Shown piece after piece: positions 54,565 through 64,000 of a DNA stretch of 64,000 nucleotides. Where the stretch lies: contig JACEFZ010018189.1 in the NCBI GenBank assembly GCA_014155875.1, positions 267,001 to 331,000 of the forward strand, read 5' to 3'. The DNA is from Cepaea nemoralis (lineage: Eukaryota > Mollusca > Gastropoda > Stylommatophora > Helicidae). The notes under the pieces were generated by a model. That model saw nothing but the letters and a program-made list of their open reading frames with translations. It was not told the origin of the DNA and made no database searches. Within the stretch, counting starts at the first letter, position 1. Each line of letters opens with the position of its first letter. Both the position numbers and the translations under genes were made by a program.

Positions 54565-54964
54565 GTAGCATTAATTGGTATCTAAACTGACATATTTTTT
54601 CCTGTTCTCATGTCATGTCTGTCTTTCAGGTGTTTTTCTCACTCAGCTACCTGTGTTTTTGTGTCCAGAGATTTTTCCCTTTGTTTATAGCAAACTAGTT
54701 TATCAGCGAAGAAGCTGAGATATTTTTTAGAGGGGTATATATTCATGTGTAGTTTGTGTGTAATAGCTTTGGTGTTTTGAATGAGATATAAAACATGGTT
54801 GCTGTTTGTTTGTAGTCCCTGTGAGAGCTATCTATTTCCAAAAAATTGAGCACAATAGTATGATATTTTAAGAGAAAAAGAATTCACTTCAATGGTCGCT
54901 GCTATACTTTGAAGCTAATTCAACTTGTGACACTTCATGCAGTATATTTAGTATAAGTCAGCCG

Positions 54965-55185
54965 GTGCTGCGCGAAAAGGTTACGAGCGCAGTTTGCGTG
55001 CCCCAGTGCATTCAAAACAAGCTGCGGGCGATTTCAAAGCAGACCGACTTGCGTGGTTCCCATCCAAAGGTACGAGTGCCTGTCTTCAAAAGCAGGGGCA
55101 AACTACTGAACGTAAACTTGCCAAGAAATCACAAACAGCAAAATGCTGGGGTTGACTGTGATGTCCTGTAAGGATATGCGCTAAC
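54965..55185 (+). repeat. Repeat G, copy 2
   Basis: CAGGGGCAAACTACTGAACG, TTGACTGTGATGTCCTGTAA, GGATATGC. GC-richer than surroundings. Confidence 0.6.
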
Positions 55186-56200
55186 TTTTAGTATAATCGT
55201 GTGTATATAGTTTATGAAGCTGTGTTTGTTGAAGTGGTCAGAATGTTAGTTTGGCGAGGGCACATACATTACCACCAAGTGTTTAATGCAAAAACCCTCT
55301 CTATCCTTCGCCCGAGAGACATACTGAATCCGTAACTGTTTCATTTACAATAGCGTTTTACGTGTGCTTGGTTTTTCCCCCAGGAATCCAGTCATTGTGT
55401 AATGTGGTCTGTAACTATTTATATTTGGTCACAGCATTTTAAGAAACCTGGCTTCTCCAGTGGACACCTCCACAGTGCAGGTATCCTTTTTGAAAGTCTT
55501 GCATTCATGATGTCACATGGTGGTTCTTTACCCTTTTTTTACCCTTTGGGTCTGTGCTGGCTGAACGGAAGAGTTAATCCAGCATGTGCATTAGAAATAG
55601 GAGACAGCATGGCCAGATTTTTCTGCACTCTATGCGGGAAATTTTTATGTGTGAACATCTGTGCGTGAATGGTGGCCTTTTCGACATTTGGGTATTGTCA
55701 GTTGTGAGTGGCGAGGGAGGGAGACAGTTTCATGTGATGTTTGCTTGACATTCCATAATTCTATGTGTGGTTTTGTTGGGTTTTAGTGAACCATGATGGC
55801 TGTGCTTGAATGTGTTGCTCGTTTTAAACCCGAGATGTACTGGCAATTATAAACAAGAGTATAACTGGAAGTAGACCAATAAAGTGATGATTTCTTTGCT
55901 GAATTTTTGGTTACATTTTTCAATGCACAGCTTATTGTCCCTTTACCCATGTCTATTTTTGATAGATGATTGTAAAATAATTCAGTTTGATTACTAGTAA
56001 GTTTAAGCTTAAAATGTGCGTTTTTGCTTTTGTTTTGAGTCAATACAGAAATTCAGTTAGGAATATTGCTTTTAGCCATTGGGATCCTATCTGGGTTTTG
56101 CTTGGTCCTGGTGGATCTAAGCTTCCGACAGGCTAGGACACTCAACATCATTGTATGATGCACATAATCACTTTATAATAAAAACATGCCATTTGCAACG
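55186..56200. other. Intergenic or 3' UTR sequence
   Basis: No gene recognised; contains the candidate poly(A) signal AATAAA at 55878-55883. Confidence 0.5.
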
Positions 56201-56219
56201 AGAAAAATAGTGTTCAAGT

Positions 56220-56525
56220 GCTACATAGAACCAGTACGTCTGTATGGACGAGAGACGTGGACAAAGAGTAGATAAGCTGAAAATATCTAATTGCAGTGCA
56301 CATGTGTTCTCTGAGTACAGACAGAAAAACCAATGAGCAAGTCCTACAAGAAGCTGATAAAAACCATAAACTGATTAGAGATGTAAACAGTCAAAATATT
56401 TTGACACGTTTTGAAAGAAATAAATGGAGAACTTTGTGACAACTCGCAAAATTGAGAGGAAAAGAAATAGGGGAGCAGAGAAGTAAATACCTGGATAGCT
56501 TGGCCACCTGATAGAAAACCCCAGC
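56220..56525 (+). mobile_element. LINE C-terminal fragment
   Basis: Broken + frame: KYCSSAT-like start, YIEPVRLYGRETW, later IRDVNSQNI and KYLDSLAT, the family of 49224-49502. Confidence 0.55.
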
Positions 56526-56529
56526 TGTG

Positions 56530-56870
56530 CTTTGAGATGCCGAAGGTGCCACTGGAAAGATGTTCTTGCCTTGTGGTGAAAGTGCCACATGGAAAGATAA
56601 ATCTGCCTTGTGGTGAAAGTGCCACATTGAAAGATGATCTGCCTTGTGGTAAAAAAGTGCACATTGAAAGATGATCTGCCTTGTGGTGAAAGTGCCACAT
56701 TGAAAGATATCTCCCTTTTGTGGTGAAAGTGCCACATTGAAAGATGATCTGCCTTGTGGTAAAAAGTGCCATATTGAAAGATGATCTCCCTTGTGGTGAA
56801 AGTGCCACATTGAAAGATGACTTCCTTGTGGTGAAAGTGCCACATTAAAAGGGATCTGCCTTGCTGAAAC
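56530..56870. repeat. 37-bp minisatellite, about 9 units
   Basis: GCCTTGTGGTGAAAGTGCCA then CATTGAAAGATGATCT; units vary by homopolymer length. Confidence 0.93.
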
Positions 56871-57129
56871 ATTTTAATGGGGGGGTTCTGTGCAGATCTC
56901 CTTACCAACTTACAATGATTGTGACCGGAAAAATGAGAGAAAGCATGCACTCAAAATTTGCGCTTTACTTCAAGAAAATGTGACCTTTCCCCAAAAGTAC
57001 AGCTTGTGTAACTTGCAGTCAAGGATTTAGTTTATTGCGATTCTTTAACACCCGCCCTATTCTCCAAATTTGGCTCTTTAAGAATGTTTTTTGTTCTGCT
57101 TAAAAAATATTTCGAAAAAAATTATTTTG

Positions 57130-57430
57130 CTGGTATTTATTCATCATCATCATCAAGTCCCCCTGCCAGCTGGCGTAAGTGGTTCATGTCTCTCCAAGAT
57201 CTCGATCTTTGCTCTCGCTTTAGATCACTTTTGCGGGATAAATTTCCTCCATGCAACCGTCTCAATCCATCCAGCATCATTTCTCTTGGTTTGCCTCTCC
57301 TCTTTTCCCCCTTGATTTTTCCCACTTGTCACGATGTTCTCCAATGCCTCTCTTCTCACCCACAAGACCAAAGAAAGGGTTTTTTTGTTTCATTGCTGAA
57401 TTTAAAGTTCTAATTTCATTAGGGCCCCTT
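57130..57430 (-). mobile_element. LINE 3' end with ATC tail
   Basis: CATCATCATCATCAAGTCC at 57142 is the tail. The minus frame reads KSRGKRGEANQEKM and RDMNHLRQLAGG; similar to 60195-60420 and 20455-20560. Confidence 0.6.
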
Positions 57431-57439
57431 TTAAGGCAG

Positions 57440-57615
57440 TTGTTTTGGGTTTCCTGTAAAACAGACAAAATGAAAAAGCGGGGGTTTAAAAAAACCCAAA
57501 CCCTAACAAAAAAAAACCCAAAAAACAAAATTTAAATGCACAATAACGGAAAGGTTTTGTAAAAAAAAAAACAAAACAAAAACAGTTCCCCAAACACAAA
57601 AATAAAACTATACAG

Positions 57616-57671
<56 letters not shown>

Positions 57672-57680
57672 AAAAAAAGG
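57440..57680. repeat. Homopolymer-rich block with a C run of more than 50
   Basis: 57480-57600 shows AAAA/CCC/TTT runs like the distorted block at 39695-41610; 57617-57669 is uninterrupted C. Confidence 0.85.
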
Positions 57681-58610
57681 GGGCAGAACAAAAGGTGACA
57701 ACCAGAATGTGTGACAAAACAAAATAAAATGAAAGAACGTAAAAGCATAATTTGAACAATTTTTGATTTAAGATTTAGTCAATAGCTCTGATCACATAGC
57801 GTGACATAATTTGATTTATCAACAAAAAATTTAAAAAACGAACATCAAGACATAGTCATGTGACTACTGAAAAACCAAGTCATGTGACTACTTAAATAAC
57901 CCAAAGGGCTACATTTTCATTTCCCCACAAAGATCCCTTTAGACAGCATTTTTAAACACATGACTGCATATGTGCTGCAAAGTTGGCAAAACTAAAAAGT
58001 ACTAAAAATATACAAAACAATAAACCAAAATCTAGGGACAAAGTGGCCAAAATCAGTAGATGAGCACTGAATAAATAAAAAAGTAGCATTAAAAGAAAAT
58101 CCCACCATGTCTGAACAATTTCCTTTAGTTTTGTATCAATCTGATGTTGGAAAATGATAGTCATAAAAGGAAAATGTCTGCACGCAATTTAATAACCAGA
58201 ACAATAACAAAGCATAAAGGCATATACAAATAATTGTTGCAACCAAATATTCACATGCTGAACATTTTAGGTCAAGTAATAATTGTTGCAACAATGAAAT
58301 TGTAAACAATTGGAAAATCAAACTGTGGGTTGGCTTTAAAAAATACACTCACAAAAAAAGGTGGGGGGATTTGCAACAATAATCTTTTATCAGCAAAAAT
58401 AAACAAAACTCATATAACAAGCGTCACTAAAGAAGTGTTTTTCTATGTGTTTTCTACCTGTTGACATTTCCAAAGCTTTACCTCAGTTACAATCCATTTG
58501 ATTTATGTGTGTAAACAATAATGAAATCAAATGGAACAAACACAACATGAATAAATATATCTTTGTTACTTGGCCAAATAATACTGCCAGTTCAAAACAC
58601 AGAAGCCACA
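57681..58610. other. AT-rich sequence without recognised features
   Basis: Non-repetitive by eye, with minus-strand T-rich frames of about 70 codons that look compositional. No gene supported. Confidence 0.5.
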
Positions 58611-58616
58611 CACAAA

Positions 58617-58900
58617 AAGTGCACGATTTATTGCCCGGCATATTTTCGCTGCATCTCATCAGGTGCCTACAGCAGAGTTGTATATCATATGAAGCGAATA
58701 CATTTATAATATCTTGGCTGAAATATTAGCAACACATGGTCACTGCTAATGTTTAAATGCCCTACATGCACACAACACTACTGATTGTTTCAAGTATTTC
58801 AGCCAAAGTATAATTCATCTATTCAGGTCATGTGATATATAATTCTGCAGTAAACACCTGATGCGGTGCATCACAATATGCCAGGCAATAAATTGTGTGA
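58617..58900. mobile_element. Foldback/MITE-like element with roughly 45-bp inverted ends
   Basis: Left end TTTATTGCCCGGCATATTTT and CGCTGCATCTCATCAGGTG; right end CACCTGATGCGGTGCATCAC and AATATGCCAGGCAATAAATT. No clear target duplication seen. A single end of the same element lies at 15730-15770. Confidence 0.65.
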
Positions 58901-59207
58901 CCTTTTGTTAGAGGTTTCTTTGTATTAATACAGCCCATGTTACCCCAATGGGAGCTGTTTAGTCTGAGGTGAATAACACTTTACCAGGGTATTTATTTAT
59001 GGAAAGCTTAAACAGCTAGAGAACACATGAGTAACAATTTGCTCAAATTATCTGATGACAGAAAGGATTGGGGAGTCATGTTTGCTGCAGTCCCGGCACC
59101 CTGAAGGAGAGTCATGATCGCAGATTCAGTGTGTGTGTTGATAGTAGGTGCATTGTGTAGAATCGTGATCTGGTTAGAAAGTCATGACCGAATTGATAAG
59201 AACTCGT

Positions 59208-59455
59208 GTTCTTAAACATCCGGTGTGCTGATGCCAAGGGAAGGGGTTAAACCCCTACACCGGACAGTTGGACTAAAATGTTGACCGCTTGTCCTTGATT
59301 TACGTCCTTGGGACGTAAATTACAAGTACCTCAGAAGTTGGAGTGGGTTCGGTTCGCCTGATGACGAGAGAAAACTAATCCACATGCAAAATTCAATCAA
59401 GCACTACTAGAAGTAGTGTATATGGACTATGCTTGAGTTGAAGCGAGTGAGCACA
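59208..59455 (+). mobile_element. SINE A, copy 5
   Basis: + strand copy with GGTTAAACCCC (box B-like), TTGGACTAAAATGTTGACC, GTACCTCAGAAGTTGGAGTG and the 3' GCTTGAGTTGAAGCGAGTGA. Followed by a C run at 59457-59485. Confidence 0.8.
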
Positions 59456-60194
59456 CACCCCCCCCCCCCCCCCCCCCCCCCCCCCAAATGACCTGGAGTT
59501 GATTGTGATTTCCTGTAAAGGATATGCAACTAACTAACATGACAATTATAAGATCAGAAATGGAAACACAGTTCTACAATGGAAATAAATGGTTAACGCA
59601 AATCAAAGAGTTCATCTGCTTGAGAAGTGTAGTTTTATCTGATGGAAGAATTAGAGGGAACTGGCTGAAAGTCTCCGTTGTCCGCTTCAGATTTAGACGA
59701 TACAGATTTCTTTCTCCGCACAGAGCTGCGATTTTACCCTAGAACTGGTTTTTAATAAACACATACCCTGATGTCTTGGATAGCGATATCAGATAAGGAC
59801 TAAAATCAGGAGGTCCCTTCTTATGCCAAGAATGTCACAGGGTGTTGTCCTGGCAAAGTTGTTAGGAAAGGAAACCTAACCATGCGTATATAGAGCCCAT
59901 TATCTTGGATGGAATCTGTCGAGGAAACAAACCTAACCATGGGTAGATAGAGCCCGGAATCTGTCGAGGAAAACAAACCGTACACATGCTGGTAGAAGCT
60001 GCACACCCTATCCTTTGAGCTGCACGACTTGGTGTAGAACTCTCCACTCAAAAGAGTAACAAAGAATGAGAATAAGAGAAGAATCAGCGCTGAGCTGAAC
60101 ACAGATCTAGCAGAGAAAACCAAATCAATGACCAACCCAATGACACAATCATATTACCTTGTCAACTGCACCCAATGACACCAATCATATCATG

Positions 60195-60720
60195 TACCTT
60201 GTCAACAGTCATAGGTGTTCATGTTTCTCCACAGATCTGTCTTTGGTGTTCTGGATCAACTCTGCTGATGATATTCCTCCATGCCAGCATTATTTCTCTT
60301 GGTCTTTATCTGCCTCTTTTCCATAGATATTTCCAGTTGTCACAATGTTCTCCAATGCCTCCCTTCTCATCACATGACCAAAGAAAGCTGTTTGTCTCAT
60401 TTTTATTGTTGTATATAATATTCTAGTTTAATTAGTCCTCTTCCATGCAATGTCAGTTATTCTGCCAGTCCAAGGAATTGGCAACATTCCTCTCAGGAAC
60501 CACATTTCTGTTGCCTTTTAAGTTCTTCTTAATCCGTTCATTTATGTTCCATGATTCACTGCCATACAGCAAAACAGGCTCTATAATGCATTTCAGCACT
60601 CTCTTTCTTACATTCAGTGATAGTGACTTATTGCATAAGATACCTTTCAATTTGATTTCATTTTATGTTACCATGTACCCTATGTATCTAAATTGATCAA
60701 CTGATGCCACCAATACTGTA
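60195..60720 (-). mobile_element. LINE 3' part
   Basis: The minus frame at 60650-60450 reads CNKSLSLNVRKRVLKCIIEP, VLLYGSESWNIN, ERNVANSLDWQN; then the C-terminal region to 60195. Confidence 0.7.
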
Positions 60721-60774
60721 GGAAAAACCCACATGTAAATAGATGTTTTTTGGAAAAATAAAAAGAGCACTGGT

Positions 60775-61390
60775 TAACATGATCTTGCCAAAGCGAATGA
60801 GAAAGTTAACATGATCTTGCCAAGGTGGACGAGAAAGTTAACATGATCTTGCCAAGGTGGATGAGAGGGTTAACATGATCTGCCAGGTGGATGAGAGGGT
60901 TAACTGATTTTTGTCAAGGTGGATGAGAGATTAATATGATTTTGTCAAGGTGGATGAGAGGGTTAATATGATCATGCCAAGGTGGACACCACGGACGAGA
61001 GGGTTAACATGATCTTTCTAAGGTGGATGAGAGGGTTAACATGATCTTGTCAAGGTGGACGAGAGGGTTAACATAATCTTGCTAAGGTGGATGAGAGTTA
61101 ACGTGATCTTGTCAAGAGGGTTAACATAATCTTGCTAAGGTAGATGAGAGGGTTAACGTGATCTTGTCAAGGCGGACGAGGGTTAACATAACCTTGCTAA
61201 GGTGGACGAGAGGGTTAACATAATCTTGCTAAGGTGGATGAGAGGGTTAACGTGATCCTGTCAAGGTGGACGGAGGGTTAACATAATCTTGCTAAGGTGG
61301 ACAAGAGGGTTAACATAATCTTGCTACGGTGGACATGAGGGTTAACATAATCTTGTTAAGGTGGACGCCATGGCCAAGAGGGTTAATGTG
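60775..61390. repeat. 32-bp minisatellite, about 19 units
   Basis: GAGAGGGTTAACATGATCTT then GTCAAGGTGGAC; two units have an insertion GACACCACG/GACGCCATG. Confidence 0.95.
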
Positions 61391-63165
61391 TTCATGCTTA
61401 AACTTTCTCTGGTGACTGGGAAGTGGCTCATTCCACACATCAGTCAGCTCGACTCAAATGCTGACTTCTCATCCTTGACTTAACTTTCTCTGGTGACTGG
61501 GAAGTGGCTCATTCCCCCACATCAGTCAGCTGGACTCAAATACTGACTTCTCATCCTTGATTTAAACTTTCTCGGGTGACTGGAAGTGGCTCATTCCACA
61601 CATCATCAGCTGGACTCAAATGCTGACTTCTCATCCTTGACTTAAACTTTCTCGGGTGACTGGGAATGGCTCATTCCACACATCAGCCCAGCTGGACTCA
61701 AATGCTAAACTTCTTCCTTGACTTAAACTTTCTCTGGTGACTAGGAAGTGGCTCATTCCACACATCAGTCAGCTGGACTCAAATGCTGACTTCTCATCCT
61801 TGACTTAACTTTCTCGGTGACTGGGAAGTTGACTCTTTCCCACACATCCGTCAGCTGGACTCAAATGCTGACTTCTAATCCTTGATTTAAACTTTCTCTG
61901 GTGACTGGGAAGTGGCTCATTCCACCATCAGTCAGCTGGACTCAAATGCTGACTTCTCATCTTGATGTTAAACTTTCTCTGGTGACTGGGAAGTGGCTCA
62001 TTCCACACATCAGTCAGCTGGACTAAATGCTGACTTTCATCCTTGACTTAAATTTCTCTGGTGACTGGGAAGGGCTCATTCCACACATCAGTCAGCTCTT
62101 ATATGCTGACTTCTCATCCTTTGACTTAAACTTCCTCTGGTGACTGGAAGTGGCTCATTCCACACATCAGTCAGCTGGACCAAATGCTGACTTCTCATCC
62201 TGATTTAACTTTCTCTGGTGACGGGGAAGTGGCTCATTCCACACATCAGTCGCTCTTATATGCTGACTTCTCATCCTTACTTAAACTTCCTCTGGTGACT
62301 GGAAAGTGGCTCATTCCACACATCAGTCAGCTGGACTCAAATGCTGACTTCTCATCCTTGATTTAAACTTTCTCTGGTGACTGGGAAGTGGCTCATTCCA
62401 CACATCAGTCAGCTGGACTCAAATACTGATTTCTCATCCTTGACTTAAACTTTCTCTGTGCTGGAAGTGGCTCATTCCACCATCAGTCAGGGACTCAAAT
62501 GCTGACTTCTCTCCTTGACTTAAACTTTCTCTGGTGACTAGGAAGTGGCTCATTCCACACATCAGTCAGCTGGACTCAAATGCTGACTTCTCATCCTTGA
62601 CTTAAACTTTCTCTGGTGACTGGGAAGTGACTCATTCCACACATCAGTCAGCTGGACTCAAATGCTGACTTCTAATCCTTGATTTAAACTTTCTCTGGTG
62701 ACTGGGAAGTGGCTCATTCCACACATCAGTCAGCTGGACTCAAATGCTGACTTCTCATCCTTGATTTAAACTTTCTCTGGTGACTGGGAAGTGGCTCATT
62801 CCACACATCAGTCAGCTGGACTCAAATGCTGACTTCTCATCCTTGACTTAAACTTTCTCTGGTGACTGGGAAGTGCTCATTCCACAATCAGTCAGCTCTT
62901 ATATGCTGACTTCTCATCCTTGACTTAAACTTCCTCTGGTGACTGGGAAGTGGCTCATTCCACACATCAGTCAGCTGGACTCAAATGCTGACTTCTCATC
63001 CTTGATTTAAACTTCCTCTGGTGACTGGGAAGTGGCTCATTCCACACATCAGTCAGCTGGACTCAAATGCTGACTTCTCATCCTTGACTTAAACTTTCTC
63101 TGGTGACTGGGAAGTGGCTCATTCCACACATCAGTCAGCTGGACTCAAATACTGACTTCTCATCC
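61391..63165. repeat. 80-bp satellite, about 22 units, derived in part from SINE A
   Basis: Unit: TTAAACTTTCTCTGGTGACT, GGGAAGTGGCTCATTCCACA, CATCAGTCAGCTGGACTCAA, ATGCTGACTTCTCATCCTTG. The second half matches the SINE A body (TTGGACTAAAATGTTGAC...TTGTCCTTGA). Numerous one-base gaps between units. Confidence 0.95.
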
Positions 63166-63315
63166 CTGACGTGGGTCATCAATTTCATGTACCTCAGAAG
63201 TCGGAGTGGGTCTGTGGGATTGCCTGATGACAAAGGGCATTGGTAACAGGGAAAGCTAACCCTAACGCAAAATCAGTCCAGTGTAGACTAAACTCGAGTT
63301 TAAAGTGAGCACACA
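63150..63315 (+). mobile_element. SINE A, copy 6 (3' half)
   Basis: Follows the satellite without a break: GTACCTCAGAAGTCGGAGTG, CCTGATGACAAAGGGCATTG, CACACACACA. The 5' half is replaced by the satellite. Confidence 0.8.
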
Positions 63316-63639
63316 CACAAAAATACAACACAAATGGAGACCAGGCCCTAGCAGAAACTTTTAATAACAGTTTATTTCACAATCTGACAACAATCCACGC
63401 AACATCTTAAAACACGCTGTGACTTTCGAGCCATGCCACAACTGACATAACCTTGACATTTTGTTTTCAAACATTAGAATACTATTTATTAGTAAGGCAT
63501 GTTTTCAAAGCTATTATCTGTGAGAATCAAGCAATTTTCCAACTTTGACAGCCCAAACATGTTTTTGTCTATGCCTTTAAACTAAATATTTAACACTATG
63601 ATATTGACGATCGATACATTTTAACTGCTTCAGTGTCAA

Positions 63640-63850
63640 AGAATAAATATTTCGCCAAATGTGACCCATTTGGACAGAAGAGCGATATATTGCCATACGA
63701 GGGTCATCGTTTTGTTTTGTTTCGTGGTATCTTCCGCAATTTTAATGTTCAGTGAATGGAAATTGACATAATACTTGCTCATTTGATTATGCCAGTGTTA
63801 GGTCCAATCCTACTTTTTGTCTGCCACTGAATCAGTTAAAAAACATGACC
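63640..63850 (+). repeat. Repeat E, copy 3 (uninterrupted)
   Basis: Uninterrupted copy. CCATTTGGACAGAAG, CAATTTTAATGTTCAGTGAA, GACATAATACTTGCTC, CACTGAATCAGTTAA. Serves as the empty-site counterpart for the mariner at 50640. Confidence 0.75.
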
Positions 63851-64000
63851 TGCAAAACGAAACATGCTGTCTGTCTGAATGTCTAAGGCTTAATGTGAGT
63901 GAGGCTTTCAACAACGGCGTTGTTCTGACATTGTCAGACAAACAAATGCTAGACATGTCAATGGAGTCTCTGTAAAATAGTCCGAGAACAGGTTGGTTAG

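Noticed and set aside
57490..57530. CCCTAA-like interstitial telomere
   Set aside because: Only isolated CCCTAAC within homopolymer-rich sequence; not tandem.
57952..58348. Two small hydrophobic minus frames (about 70 codons)
   Set aside because: T-rich composition gives hydrophobic translations; no splice sites, homology or codon pattern seen.

Overview
This is a eukaryotic genomic window: spliced genes with long introns, AT-rich intergenic DNA, no operons, and very dense transposons and tandem repeats. Gene content and the mix of non-LTR retroelements, a Penelope-like element, mariner/hAT fragments and tRNA-derived SINEs fit a lophotrochozoan, most likely a mollusc. That assignment is inference; no species can be read from the sequence.

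Three conserved protein-coding genes are recognisable. (1) A RING finger protein 32 (RNF32) orthologue lies on the + strand; six coding exons between 2335 and 10431 are present and the 5' end is outside the window. (2) A TMUB1/2 orthologue (transmembrane, ubiquitin-like) lies on the - strand, with three coding exons from 30007 down to 23464. Its splice sites are intact, but the assembled sequence carries several one-base frame breaks. (3) ATP6V1F, subunit F of the V-type proton ATPase, lies on the + strand with five coding exons between 45683 and 53799. It is intact and its first intron is GC-AG. RNF32 and TMUB act in ubiquitin-related processes and ATP6V1F in organelle acidification; nothing suggests that they work as one pathway.

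Layout. 1-2300: LINE piece plus a 20-bp minisatellite of about 94 units. 2335-10431: RNF32, its introns filled with SINE A, repeat B, a mariner and minisatellites. 10500-23000: retroelement fragments and broken tandem arrays. 23000-30100: TMUB with splice-site minisatellites. 30350-32400: an 87-bp array split by an unknown 1.1-kb insert. 33400-35760: Penelope-like element (-). 36200-42000: a LINE with endonuclease, reverse transcriptase and RNase H, bounded by inverted repeats and followed by about 1.9 kb of homopolymer-distorted sequence. 42000-45450: four LINE fragments. 45683-53799: ATP6V1F. 54000-64000: repeats, including a 1.8-kb satellite that seems to have grown out of a SINE.

The most unusual signal is that minisatellites in all three genes sit on or beside splice junctions. 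In three cases the repeat unit contains the splice site itself, so one donor or acceptor is present 6 to 24 times in a row. I found no prokaryotic-type system, CRISPR array, rRNA or functional tRNA gene.
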